Assembly (NCBI GenBank): GCA_963933975.1
Contig: CAWVWE010000021.1
Location: 1 to 39,947 of the forward strand
DNA: 39,947 nt
Origin: UBA10364 sp905182675
Lineage (GTDB): Bacteria > Bacteroidota > Bacteroidia > Flavobacteriales > Schleiferiaceae
Direction of reading: 5' to 3'
In this document: piece by piece, positions 1 through 8,513 of the stretch
Position numbering within the stretch: position 1 is the stretch's first letter
Layout: each line of letters starts with the position of its first letter
The notes under the pieces: generated by a model
The model's database searches: none
What the model saw: the letters and a program-made list of their open reading frames with translations, nothing else
Told to the model about the DNA's origin: nothing
Translations under genes and position numbers: made by a program

Positions 1-1950
1 GGTAAAGAGGAATTGACTTTGATGATTTCCTCCATGCGTGATGATGCCACCGGTAGAAAACAAGATGGTTGGACGGGACAGCGTTTCTCTGATATGTTTA
101 TTGTTGAAGGTCAAGCGAAAAAAGGATCGAAAAAGAAAAAAGGTAAAGAGGCCAATGCAAACGACGATATCGTTTGGGGCGATATGCAGCCCATGAGTGA
201 TGTGATCAATACTAAAGATCACGAAGGTGTAGTGACTTTTGACTCTCGCGGAAAAACCATGTATTTCACAAAATGTCTACAGGTGAAAAACGAGAAAATG
301 GGTTGCGCAATCTATACGACAAAGAAAGTAGGGCAGGACTGGGCTAACCCAGAGCCTGTGGTGATTGCTTTAGACAGTGGAGCATCTATTGGTCACCCAG
401 CATTAAGTGCTGACGATAACATTCTTTATTTCGCTGGTGAATTAGCAAACGGTAAAGGAGGTAAGGATATTTACATGACTACCTACGACCGCAGAGCTCG
501 CGAATGGAAGGCACCGGAGTCTCTAAATATAAACACACGAGGTGACGAGCTTTACCCGTTCATTCACGGAGATGGGTATTTATATTTCTCTTCAAATGGG
601 CGAGCTGGAATGGGAGGCTTTGACTGCTTCAGAGTGAAGTTAGATGATAATGGTATGACGATTGGTGATGTTGAAAACATGCTAAGCCCCATTAATTCTG
701 AAGGTGATGACATCGCCTTACGTTGGACTCCAGGAGATAATACTAAAAAGGGTTTTGTGATCTCTAATAGAAAAGGAACTAGAGGCGAACATGATATCTG
801 GTACGTAACTGAATGGTCAAAGCAATTCGAAGTACAAGGAACCGTTGTGAGTAGTAAAAACGGGAAACCTGTTAAAGAAGTTACCATTGAGGTAAGTGAT
901 AAATCAGGAAACAGTTTTATTGTCACAACAGATGCTTCAGGAAAGTTTAGCATACCTAAAGGAAATATACTGGAAGACAAGTCTTATAAATTTAACATGA
1001 GTCGTAAGAAGTTCTTGAATGCTATTGACGACATCTCTACTCAAGGATTAAGTCTCTCTGATTATTCTAGAGTTAAAGAGGACCGTGAGTATGTAAAGTC
1101 CTTCTCATTAACCCTGACCATGGACCCTATTGAAGTGCCAATAGTATTGCCTAATGTATTCTTTGATTTAGCAAAATCTGAATTGCGCGAGGAAAGTAAA
1201 GTAGCCCTCGATACCGTCTATAGTATTTTAAAAAGAAATCCAACGATCACTATTGGACTTCGTTCTCATACAGATTACCGTGACACTGACTTGAAAAATG
1301 ATGTGTTGTCTCTAGCGCGTGCACAGAGTTGTGTGGATTATCTGATACAAAAAGGTGTTTCATCCCAACGTTTGACTGCTGTGGGTATGGGCGAAAAAGA
1401 GCCATTTACGATCTCACAAGGTTATACCGGCCTAGGTGCTGACAAGTTCAAAGGAAATGATGTGATGACGGAGCGATATATTAAATCGCTATCCGCTGAA
1501 AATCAAGAAGTCGCCAACCAGATAAACCGTCGTACGGATTTTAAAGTATTGTCTGATGATTACGTGCCGACTGAAGCTTCGTTCGAAGAAGACGATGGAG
1601 ATTTTGTATCTAACAAAAAAAGTGAAACCCAAATTGGGCAAACCATCACATTAAGTGCAAAAGACCGCTCCTTAGGTAAGATTGCTATGAATAACGGTAT
1701 GAATGTTGTTGAGCTGAAAAAGCTTAACGCTGGCCTTCGTGGAGCTCGTCCTTTACCTGGTATGGTAATTAAGGTTACTAAGAATGGTGATTACAAGTCT
1801 TTTGATGAAAGCCATTACCAAGTTCAACGTGGTGATATATTAAGGACTATTGCTAAAAAGACAGGTTCAGGACTTAAGGATATTCGTGAGTTAAACGACT
1901 TTAAGAATGATAAAGATTTAATCGTTGGTTCTTGGATTCAAATTAAGTAA
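1..1950 (+). CDS. OmpA-family envelope protein with PD40 propeller, CarboxypepD-like and LysM domains (5' partial)
   Basis: The frame is already open at base 1, so the true start and any signal peptide lie upstream. The visible 649 residues run in this order: PD40/WD40-like beta-propeller blades (about 1-265, with repeated LYF and DIY/DIW strands), a carboxypeptidase-regulatory-like beta-sandwich (about 275-350), an OmpA C-terminal peptidoglycan-binding domain (about 375-510, with VFFDLAKSEL and an SHTD...LSLARAQ segment), and two LysM-like repeats at the C-terminus. The propeller-CRD-OmpA order resembles type IX secretion PorE-type proteins and other Bacteroidota OmpA lipoproteins. It is probably periplasmic, tying the outer membrane to peptidoglycan. 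The LysM pair would be a second peptidoglycan anchor. Domain assignment is firm; a specific type IX role is inference. Confidence 0.85.
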   Translation, partial: GKEELTLMISSMRDDATGRKQDGWTGQRFSDMFIVEGQAKKGSKKKKGKEANANDDIVWGDMQPMSDVINTKDHEGVVTFDSRGKTMYFTKCLQVKNEKMGCAIYTTKKVGQDWANPEPVVIALDSGASIGHPALSADDNILYFAGELANGKGGKDIYMTTYDRRAREWKAPESLNINTRGDELYPFIHGDGYLYFSSNGRAGMGGFDCFRVKLDDNGMTIGDVENMLSPINSEGDDIALRWTPGDNTKKGFVISNRKGTRGEHDIWYVTEWSKQFEVQGTVVSSKNGKPVKEVTIEVSDKSGNSFIVTTDASGKFSIPKGNILEDKSYKFNMSRKKFLNAIDDISTQGLSLSDYSRVKEDREYVKSFSLTLTMDPIEVPIVLPNVFFDLAKSELREESKVALDTVYSILKRNPTITIGLRSHTDYRDTDLKNDVLSLARAQSCVDYLIQKGVSSQRLTAVGMGEKEPFTISQGYTGLGADKFKGNDVMTERYIKSLSAENQEVANQINRRTDFKVLSDDYVPTEASFEEDDGDFVSNKKSETQIGQTITLSAKDRSLGKIAMNNGMNVVELKKLNAGLRGARPLPGMVIKVTKNGDYKSFDESHYQVQRGDILRTIAKKTGSGLKDIRELNDFKNDKDLIVGSWIQIK

Positions 1951-1971
1951 ATCACTACTTTATAAAAAGAG

Positions 1972-2006
1972 AAGCGCGCACGGGGAACCCGTGCGCGCTT
2001 TCTCGT
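1972..2006 (+). terminator. Rho-independent terminator of the OmpA gene
   Basis: A perfect 13-bp GC-rich stem (1972-1984 with 1988-2000) closes a 3-base loop and is followed by a T-rich tract. It ends transcription of the OmpA gene just before purM. Confidence 0.85.
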
Positions 2007-2014
2007 TATTTTTG
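2007..2014 (+). promoter_or_regulatory. Candidate -7 box of the purM promoter
   Basis: TATTTTTG matches TAnnTTTG exactly and ends four bases before the purM ATG, which would give a leaderless or nearly leaderless mRNA. No TTG is seen at the usual -33 distance because the terminator stem lies there. Part of the match could simply be the terminator's T tract. Confidence 0.4.
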
Positions 2015-2018
2015 CAGC

Positions 2019-3194
2019 ATGAGTAACAATTCAGACCGCTACGCAGGACGTGGTGTAAGCGCCCAAAAGGAAGACGTTCATAACGCTATTAAGCATATAG
2101 ATAAAGGTTTGTTTCCACAGGCTTTTTGCAAGATTGTGCCGGATCATTTGACGGGTGACCAAGATTATTGTTTGGTGATGCATGCAGATGGTGCGGGCAC
2201 AAAAAGTTCCTTGGCTTACATGTATTGGAAGGAAACAGGAGATATTAGTGTTTGGAAGGGCATCGCTCAGGATGCACTTATCATGAATATTGATGACCTC
2301 TTGTGTGTAGGTGCAACGGAGAATATAATGCTCAGCTCCACCATTGGTAGAAATAAAGGACTTATTCCAGGTGAAGTCTTAAGTGCCATTATTGGTGGAA
2401 CAGAGGAGCTCTTAGAAGAATATCGCAAGTTTGGAATAGACATTAAGAGCACTGGAGGAGAAACAGCAGATGTTGGAGACCTGGTACGCACTATTATTGT
2501 GGATAGTACTGTGGTAGCGCGGTTAAAGCGCAGTGATGTTGTGGACAATGCAAACATTAAAGCAGGCAACGTTATTGTAGGCCTGGCATCTTTTGGTCAA
2601 GCTACTTACGAGTCTGAGTATAATGGTGGTATGGGATCTAACGGTTTGACTAGCGCTAGACATGATGTCTTCGGCAAAGAATTGGCCCTCAAATACCCCG
2701 AGAGTTTTGATCCGGCTGTTCCGGATAATTTGGTTTATACTGGTGCTAAGTCTTTGACTGGGGTTACAGATACGGTTCTTGATGCAGGTAAGTTGGTATT
2801 GAGTCCAACAAGGACTTACGCACCAATAATTAAACAAATCCTAGATAGATATAAAGGTCGCATTGATGGGATGGTACATTGTTCAGGTGGTGCCCAGACT
2901 AAAATCCTTCATTTTTTAGGTAAAGGCCACGTTGTTAAAGACAACTTGTTCCCAATCCCACCATTGTTTAAGATGATTCAAGAGCAGAGCGGAACTTCTT
3001 GGGAAGAAATGTACCAAGTATTTAACATGGGGCATCGCATGGAGTTGTATGTACACCTATCTATAGCGCAAGAAATTATTGCGATCAGCGAAAGTTTCGG
3101 TGTAGCCGCTCAGATTGTGGGTAGAGTTGAAGATGGATCAGGAAAATCATTGACCATTGAAAGTGAATTCGGGTCATTTAAGTATTCTAAATAA
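2019..3194 (+). CDS. purM: Phosphoribosylformylglycinamidine cyclo-ligase (AIR synthase)
   Basis: PurM closes FGAM to aminoimidazole ribonucleotide with ATP in cytoplasmic de novo purine synthesis. The 391-residue protein opens with the RYAGRGVS segment, followed by the glycine-rich MHADGAGTKSS and the conserved IMNIDDLLCVGA and STGGETADVGD blocks of the PurM/SelD/HypE ATP-binding fold. It is longer than the roughly 345-residue enterobacterial enzyme, as in the Bacteroidota branch. It follows a strong terminator and its stop overlaps the prfA start by one base (TAATG), so purM, prfA and pyrF look like one operon pairing purine and pyrimidine synthesis with translation termination. The ATG follows the candidate -7 box, with no Shine-Dalgarno. 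Confidence 0.92.
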   Translation: MSNNSDRYAGRGVSAQKEDVHNAIKHIDKGLFPQAFCKIVPDHLTGDQDYCLVMHADGAGTKSSLAYMYWKETGDISVWKGIAQDALIMNIDDLLCVGATENIMLSSTIGRNKGLIPGEVLSAIIGGTEELLEEYRKFGIDIKSTGGETADVGDLVRTIIVDSTVVARLKRSDVVDNANIKAGNVIVGLASFGQATYESEYNGGMGSNGLTSARHDVFGKELALKYPESFDPAVPDNLVYTGAKSLTGVTDTVLDAGKLVLSPTRTYAPIIKQILDRYKGRIDGMVHCSGGAQTKILHFLGKGHVVKDNLFPIPPLFKMIQEQSGTSWEEMYQVFNMGHRMELYVHLSIAQEIIAISESFGVAAQIVGRVEDGSGKSLTIESEFGSFKYSK

Positions 3195-4270
3195 TGCTGG
3201 ATAAGCTAAATGTTATATTGCAACGCTTCAACGAAGTCACGGATTTGATTATTCAGCCGGATATCATTAATGATAACCAGCGTTACATATCATTAAACCG
3301 TGAATACAAGAGCTTGAAGCCTCTGGTCGAAATTCGTGAGCAACATATTGAGTTATCAAGCAGGATTAGTGAGGCTAAGCTGGCCTTAAAGGAAGAGAAA
3401 GATCCTGACTTTCGTGAGATGGCGAAGATGGAACTCGATGAGCTGGTGCCTCAGTTTATTTCCTTGGAAGAGGATGTCAAGGTGCTACTTCTGCCTAAGG
3501 ACCCTGCAGATGATAAAAATGCTCTTGTCGAAATACGACAAGGTGCAGGAGGAGACGAGGGTGCCATATTCGCTGGCGACTTGTTTCGTATGTACCAACG
3601 GTATTGTGAACAACGGAAGTGGAACATAGAAATAATAACCATGAACGTCGGCACAGCCGGAGGATTCAAAGAAGTTTCTTTTGAAGTGTCTGGCGACTCC
3701 GTTTACGGCATTCTGAAATATGAAAGCGGTGTCCACCGTGTTCAAAGAGTTCCTGCAACTGAAAGTCAAGGTCGCGTGCACACTTCTGCGGCTTCTGTGG
3801 TGGTATTGCCTGAGGCTGAAGAGGTAGATGTTGACTTAGACATGAAAGATGTGAAGAAAGACACGTATAGATCTCAGGGAGCGGGTGGTCAGCACGTCAA
3901 TAAAACAGAGAGTGCGGTCAGGTTGACTCACTTACCTACTGGTATTGTGGTGGAATGTCAAGACGGAAGATCCCAGCATAAGAATTACGAGCAGGCCTTG
4001 AAGGTTCTTAGATCTCGCATGTTCGACATGGAGTTTAAAAAGAAGCAAGCTGAACAGGCTGCCCAGCGCAAGACCATGGTAAGTACTGGAGATCGGTCTG
4101 CAAAAATCAGAACCTATAACTATCCACAGGGTAGGGTAACTGATCACAGAATTGGCTTAACTACCTATAACCTAACTGATGTTATCGGTGGCGATATACA
4201 GCGATTTATTGATGAACTTCACATGGCTGAAAATGCCGAGAAAATGAAGGAAGGTAATGACATCATTTAA
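3194..4270 (+). CDS. prfA: Peptide chain release factor 1
   Basis: RF1 recognises UAA and UAG in the ribosomal A site and triggers peptide release. The 358-residue protein has the RF1-type tripeptide anticodon PAT at residues 187-189, within VQRVPATESQGRVHTS, rather than the SPF of RF2. It also has the catalytic GGQ at 231-233, within SQGAGGQHVNKT. Length is normal for the family. Its ATG overlaps the purM stop by one base, and pyrF begins two bases after its own stop, so it is the middle gene of a tightly packed operon that probably depends on translational coupling. Confidence 0.96.
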   Translation: MLDKLNVILQRFNEVTDLIIQPDIINDNQRYISLNREYKSLKPLVEIREQHIELSSRISEAKLALKEEKDPDFREMAKMELDELVPQFISLEEDVKVLLLPKDPADDKNALVEIRQGAGGDEGAIFAGDLFRMYQRYCEQRKWNIEIITMNVGTAGGFKEVSFEVSGDSVYGILKYESGVHRVQRVPATESQGRVHTSAASVVVLPEAEEVDVDLDMKDVKKDTYRSQGAGGQHVNKTESAVRLTHLPTGIVVECQDGRSQHKNYEQALKVLRSRMFDMEFKKKQAEQAAQRKTMVSTGDRSAKIRTYNYPQGRVTDHRIGLTTYNLTDVIGGDIQRFIDELHMAENAEKMKEGNDII

Positions 4271-4272
4271 TT

Positions 4273-5088
4273 ATGACTAGAGCGCAACTTATTCAACAGA
4301 TCAAAATCAAACGAAGTGTTCTTTGTGTTGGTTTAGATACGGATATTAAGAAAATACCCACTCACTTGTTGGGAATGGAAGATCCCGTTTTCGAGTTCAA
4401 CAAGGCTATAATAGACGCAACGGTTGATTATGCTGTGGCTTATAAGCCGAACATCGCATTTTATGAGAGTTTGGGTGTAGCTGGCTGGCGGTCTCTAGAG
4501 AAAACCATCCAATACTTAAACTCAAATTATCCAGAAGTATTTACCATTGCTGATGCTAAACGCGGCGATATAGGGAACACTTCAAAAATGTATGCAGAGG
4601 CCTATTTTAATGCTTTTGAATTTGACAGTGTTACCGTAGCTCCATATATGGGAAGTGACAGTGTTACCCCTTTTTTAGCCTATGAAGATAAGTGGGTTAT
4701 CTTATTAGCACTTACCTCCAACCAGGGTGCATTAGATTTTCAACTCAAAGAAAATAAAGATGGTGAGGCACTTTTTGAGCAAGTAGTTAAAACAGCTCAA
4801 GAATGGGCCTCTCCTGACCAGCTTATGTTCGTGCTCGGCGCGACTAAAACGGAATATTTGGAACGGGTACGAGCTGCAGCGCCAGATTCGTTTTTTCTTG
4901 TGCCCGGAGTAGGTGCACAAGGAGGTTCGCTTAGGGATGTACTTACTAAAGCCACAAACAAGGATTATGGTGTTTTAGTGAATTCAACGAGGGGAATAAT
5001 TTACAAGAGTAATGCTCGTGATTTTGCGGAAGCAGCGAAAATGGCGGCGAAGGAGCTACAACGTGAAATGGAGGCAATACTATTCTAG
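4273..5088 (+). CDS. pyrF: Orotidine 5'-phosphate decarboxylase
   Basis: PyrF decarboxylates OMP to UMP, the last step of de novo pyrimidine synthesis. The catalytic DxKxxD motif is at residues 94-99 (DAKRGD), preceded by the KPNIAFYES segment and followed by FLVPGVGAQGG near the phosphate-binding end of the barrel. At 271 residues it belongs to the longer type 2 OMP decarboxylases. It starts two bases after prfA. No clear terminator follows; a short imperfect inverted repeat near 5086-5106 is too weak to call. Confidence 0.95.
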   Translation: MTRAQLIQQIKIKRSVLCVGLDTDIKKIPTHLLGMEDPVFEFNKAIIDATVDYAVAYKPNIAFYESLGVAGWRSLEKTIQYLNSNYPEVFTIADAKRGDIGNTSKMYAEAYFNAFEFDSVTVAPYMGSDSVTPFLAYEDKWVILLALTSNQGALDFQLKENKDGEALFEQVVKTAQEWASPDQLMFVLGATKTEYLERVRAAAPDSFFLVPGVGAQGGSLRDVLTKATNKDYGVLVNSTRGIIYKSNARDFAEAAKMAAKELQREMEAILF

Positions 5089-5151
5089 TGTGCGTTGTGT
5101 CACACTTGATACTTTAGTCCGGACTTAACTTCACCTCTTTAAATAAAGGTC

Positions 5152-5943
5152 ATGGAAGTAATCGGTTACATCGCGTCAATTTTTATTGGCATCTCATTAG
5201 GCTTGATTGGCGGTGGTGGTAGTATTTTAACAGTACCTGTATTGGTTTATCTGTTTGGTATTACACCTGAAATGAGTACGGCGTATTCTTTATTTATTGT
5301 GGGAATTACTTCCTTAGTAGGTGCTTTTAGAAATGCATCGTTGGGTCAAATTGAATATAAGATAGCCGTAGTTTTTGCGGTACCTGCTTTTATAGCAGTT
5401 TACTTGACTAGACGTTTTCTTGTTCCATCTATTCCAGATCCAGTCTTCAGTACCGAGTTAATGACACTTTCCAAGGACACTGCAATCATGGTGTTTTTTG
5501 CCCTTATCATGTTGGCGGCTTCTGTTAGTATGATTCGTAGTCACAAAGACGAAATTGAGGTAGCTCAAAAGCCAATATTCAATTACCCTGCGATTATTAT
5601 AGAAGGTGTGTTGGTAGGAGTCTTGACGGGTATAGTTGGAGCTGGAGGAGGTTTTTTAATCATTCCAGCGCTGGTGCTATTTGCTAAATTGCCAATGAAA
5701 AAAGCGGTGGGTACATCCTTGCTCATTATTACATTCAAGAGTTTAATTGGTTTTAAGGGTGATTTAGATCGTCCTGATCTAATCATTGATTGGACTTTAC
5801 TATTGTCAATTTCCGCTATTGCAATAGGTGGTATTTTTGTGGGAATTTACTTAACAAGATTTATTGACGGAACAAAACTTAAAAAGGGTTTTGGATGGTT
5901 TGTATTAGCTATGGCCGTTTATATAATATTAAAACAGATTTAG
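5152..5943 (+). CDS. TauE/SafE-family sulfite exporter-like membrane permease
   Basis: This 263-residue inner-membrane protein has two homologous halves. Each begins with a glycine-rich helix (SLGLIGGGGSILTVPVL near residue 17, and TGIVGAGGGFLIIPALV near 160), the hallmark of TauE/SafE/DUF81 permeases. I expect seven to eight membrane helices. Family members export sulfite, sulfoacetate or related organosulfur anions. The next gene starts one base after its stop and encodes a persulfide-dioxygenase/rhodanese protein whose product is sulfite, so sulfite export is the most economical role here. The substrate is inferred from context only. Confidence 0.88.
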   Translation: MEVIGYIASIFIGISLGLIGGGGSILTVPVLVYLFGITPEMSTAYSLFIVGITSLVGAFRNASLGQIEYKIAVVFAVPAFIAVYLTRRFLVPSIPDPVFSTELMTLSKDTAIMVFFALIMLAASVSMIRSHKDEIEVAQKPIFNYPAIIIEGVLVGVLTGIVGAGGGFLIIPALVLFAKLPMKKAVGTSLLIITFKSLIGFKGDLDRPDLIIDWTLLLSISAIAIGGIFVGIYLTRFIDGTKLKKGFGWFVLAMAVYIILKQI

Positions 5944-5944
5944 A

Positions 5945-7345
5945 ATGATTGTAGAACAGATTTATACAGGTTGTTTGGCTCAGGGAGCTTATTATATAGC
6001 ATCTGCGGGTGAAGCGGTTGTCATTGATCCACTTCGCGAAGTAGGTCCTTATTTAGAGCGTGCAGAAAAAGATGGTGTTAAAATTAAATACATCCTTGAG
6101 ACGCACTTTCATGCTGACTTTGTTTCAGGCCACCTTGATTTAGCAAAGAAGACAGGGGCTACAATTATTTTCGGTCCTCTTGCGAATCCAACGTTTGATT
6201 GTAAGATCGCTACGGACGGAGAAAGGTTGAAGATTGGAGATGTAGAAATTGAAGTTTTGCATACTCCAGGTCATACGATGGAGTCGACCACTTACCTCTT
6301 GAAAAACGAGCGTGGTAAGAATCATGCAATTTTTTCTGGAGATACATTGTTTTTAGGAGATGTTGGTCGTCCAGACCTCGCTCAGAAGGCTGCGGATATG
6401 ACGCAAGAAAAATTAGCACAGACTCTTTATCATTCGTTGAGAACGAAGATAATGACACTTTCTGATGATGTCATTGTTTATCCAGGACACGGTGCTGGAT
6501 CCTCATGTGGAAAAAACATGTCAAAGGAAACCGTTGGAACAATAGGTGAACAAAAACAGATCAATTACGCGCTACGTTCAGACATGACCATTGAGGAATT
6601 TGTTGCTGAAGTAACAGATGGTCTTCAAGCACCGCCGGCATACTTCCCTGAGAATGTAAGATTAAATAAGACAGGTTATGAAAGCCTAGATACCGTTTTG
6701 GAACGTGGTATGAGAGCTTTAAGTGTACAGGAATTCGCTGCGGCAGCAAATGAAACCGAAGCTCTTATTCTTGATACACGTCATCAAGACGTATTCACTA
6801 AAGGATTTATTCCACAATCTATTTTTATCGGTATTAAAGGAAGCTTTGCCATGTGGGTAGGCGCTATGATTCCAGATATCAAACAAAAACTATTGTTAGT
6901 TACAGAACCGGGAATGGAGAAGGAGGTATTGACTCGCCTATCTCGTGTTGGCTATGATCAAACTATCGGTTTCTTAGACGGTGGTTTTGACGCATGGCGT
7001 AACGCTGGAAAAGAAATCGACACGATGGATCAAATTTCAGCTACTGGCCTGGACCAACTTGTTGATCCAGTTATTGTCGATGTGAGGAAAGTTGGCGAGT
7101 ATCAAAGTGAGCATGTTCCAAATGCCATACATGCGTCGCTAGAATTTATTAATAGCCACATGACAGAACTACCAACCGAAGGAAAATTCTATGTGCATTG
7201 TGCTGGTGGATACCGTTCGGTCATAGCTGCGTCTATATTAAAGGCGAGAGGAATTCACAACCTAGTTGATGTAGTTGGTGGTTTTGGTTCGATTAAAGCG
7301 GCTGGTATTCAATTGTCAGATTATGTCTGTCCAACAACACTCTAA
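5945..7345 (+). CDS. MBL-fold persulfide dioxygenase fused to two rhodanese domains
   Basis: The N-terminal metallo-beta-lactamase fold (about 1-240) carries HFHAD (H54, H56, D58), TPGH ending at H110, and SGDTLFLGDVGRPD with D133. H54, H110 and D133 fit the mononuclear iron site of ETHE1-type persulfide dioxygenases, which oxidise glutathione persulfide to sulfite. The base after D58 is followed by Phe where hydrolytic MBL enzymes have His. Two rhodanese domains follow. The first (about 260-355) has LLLVTEPGME where the Cys loop should be, so it is probably inactive. The second (about 365-460) keeps C419 in HCAGGYRS. It is one base downstream of the TauE-like permease, suggesting a sulfide/persulfide detoxification pair. 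Confidence 0.9.
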   Translation: MIVEQIYTGCLAQGAYYIASAGEAVVIDPLREVGPYLERAEKDGVKIKYILETHFHADFVSGHLDLAKKTGATIIFGPLANPTFDCKIATDGERLKIGDVEIEVLHTPGHTMESTTYLLKNERGKNHAIFSGDTLFLGDVGRPDLAQKAADMTQEKLAQTLYHSLRTKIMTLSDDVIVYPGHGAGSSCGKNMSKETVGTIGEQKQINYALRSDMTIEEFVAEVTDGLQAPPAYFPENVRLNKTGYESLDTVLERGMRALSVQEFAAAANETEALILDTRHQDVFTKGFIPQSIFIGIKGSFAMWVGAMIPDIKQKLLLVTEPGMEKEVLTRLSRVGYDQTIGFLDGGFDAWRNAGKEIDTMDQISATGLDQLVDPVIVDVRKVGEYQSEHVPNAIHASLEFINSHMTELPTEGKFYVHCAGGYRSVIAASILKARGIHNLVDVVGGFGSIKAAGIQLSDYVCPTTL

Positions 7346-7349
7346 GTTT

Positions 7350-7380
7350 ATTCACTAACAGTGAATGGACGTCTCTTTTT
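7350..7380 (+). terminator. Possible weak terminator after the persulfide dioxygenase gene
   Basis: A 7-bp stem (7350-7356 with 7360-7366) has a 3-base loop, and a T run begins about nine bases later. The gap before the T run makes it a weak candidate. The rest of this 144-base intergenic region contains the promoter of the next gene. Confidence 0.3.
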
Positions 7381-7454
7381 AAGTGGATCGATTTAAATCT
7401 AGTCTATCCATATCATTTTCGTCCAAGCAAGTAATAAATCATTGGCCGGATGAC

Positions 7455-7485
7455 TTGCCTATAGAAGTGCAGCGTTCTACCTTTA
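7455..7485 (+). promoter_or_regulatory. Bacteroidota-type promoter of the potassium channel gene
   Basis: TTG (7455-7457), a 20-base spacer and TACCTTTA (7478-7485, one mismatch to TAnnTTTG) sit in register. The box ends four bases before the ATG at 7490, so the transcript would be leaderless or nearly so. Confidence 0.55.
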
Positions 7486-7489
7486 TAGA

Positions 7490-8509
7490 ATGCGAAACCC
7501 ATTTGCCAGCCTGAGAAGGGTTTTGGCTATTTTTACGATCATACTCACTTTAGGAACTGTAGGGTACCGTTATATTGAAGGCTTCAGTTGGTTATCCTCT
7601 CTCTATATGGTGATACAGACGGTAAGTACTGTTGGATTCAACGAGATCGAGCCATTAAGCACTTTAGGAACCTGGTTTACAATCGTACTTATTGTAATTA
7701 GCTTTGGCACCTTTGCTTACGGTGCAGGCTTATTAGCTCAATTGGCTATGGATGGTAGTGTTCGTGAATATTTAAAAACCAAAAGACTCAAACGCAAAGT
7801 GGAAAAGTTACATGATCATGTTATAGTCTGCGGTATTGGCCGCAATGGTAGACAGGTGGTAAGTAAATTAAGAGCATATGGCGCTCAGGTAGTTGTCATC
7901 GAAAATGACGTTGAGAGGGCTGCTAGGTATTCGGAATCTCTCAAGGATTGCCATGTGATCCTAGGTGATGCAACTCTGGATGAAGTATTGGAAAAGGCGA
8001 ATGTCGGTGAAGCACAAAGTCTGATTGCCGCACTTTCTTCGGATACAGATAATCTTTTCGTAGTGATTTCTGCACGTCAAATAAATCCTAAAATGGTTAT
8101 TGGTGCCCGGGCAAATACGGAAAGTACGGAGAAAAAACTTTTATCAGCTGGGGCAAATTATACGGTGAGTCCTAACTTAGTAGGAGGTGCTCATTTAGCC
8201 CACAACCTCATGAATCCCGGGGTAATGGACTTTCTGGACCACTTGAGCATGGGAGGATCGAGTGCTACTAATATTGAAGAAATTCAAATCGATGAGTTAC
8301 CGGAGGAGTTCAGTGCTTGTAATATTAAGGACTTGAATATTCGTCAAGCGACGGGCTGTACCGTTATAGGTTATATTTCTGAGCTCGGAAATTTAACTGT
8401 GAATCCAGCACCTGACTTTAGGGTGTCGCCACACTCTAAGTTGTATGTACTTGGGAATGATAGTCAAATCAAAGCGATGCGTAGCTGGTTCAATGCCCAA
8501 ACCAAATAA
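7490..8509 (+). CDS. Two-helix potassium channel with cytoplasmic RCK (TrkA-N/TrkA-C) domains
   Basis: Two membrane helices (about 10-28 and 60-85) flank a pore loop, as in MthK-type channels. A Rossmann RCK N domain (VIVCGIGRNGRQVV near residue 105) and a TrkA-C-like domain (about 265-335) follow; these bind nucleotide or ions and gate the pore. The predicted role is regulated K+ flux across the inner membrane. The selectivity filter reads T47-V48-G49-F50-N51-E52: the second glycine of the usual TVG(Y/F)G signature is replaced by Asn. No second start is needed, since the ATG lies directly behind a promoter. The next gene begins four bases after the stop. Confidence 0.88.
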   Translation: MRNPFASLRRVLAIFTIILTLGTVGYRYIEGFSWLSSLYMVIQTVSTVGFNEIEPLSTLGTWFTIVLIVISFGTFAYGAGLLAQLAMDGSVREYLKTKRLKRKVEKLHDHVIVCGIGRNGRQVVSKLRAYGAQVVVIENDVERAARYSESLKDCHVILGDATLDEVLEKANVGEAQSLIAALSSDTDNLFVVISARQINPKMVIGARANTESTEKKLLSAGANYTVSPNLVGGAHLAHNLMNPGVMDFLDHLSMGGSSATNIEEIQIDELPEEFSACNIKDLNIRQATGCTVIGYISELGNLTVNPAPDFRVSPHSKLYVLGNDSQIKAMRSWFNAQTK

Positions 8510-8513
8510 CAAG

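Noticed and set aside
5086..5106. Short inverted repeat after pyrF as terminator
   Set aside because: Only about six pairs with an 8-base loop and no T tract.
8445..8513. Upstream extension of the RmlD-like gene overlapping the K+ channel gene
   Set aside because: The Rossmann fold begins at ATG 8514; the extension would add unrelated residues and a 65-base overlap.
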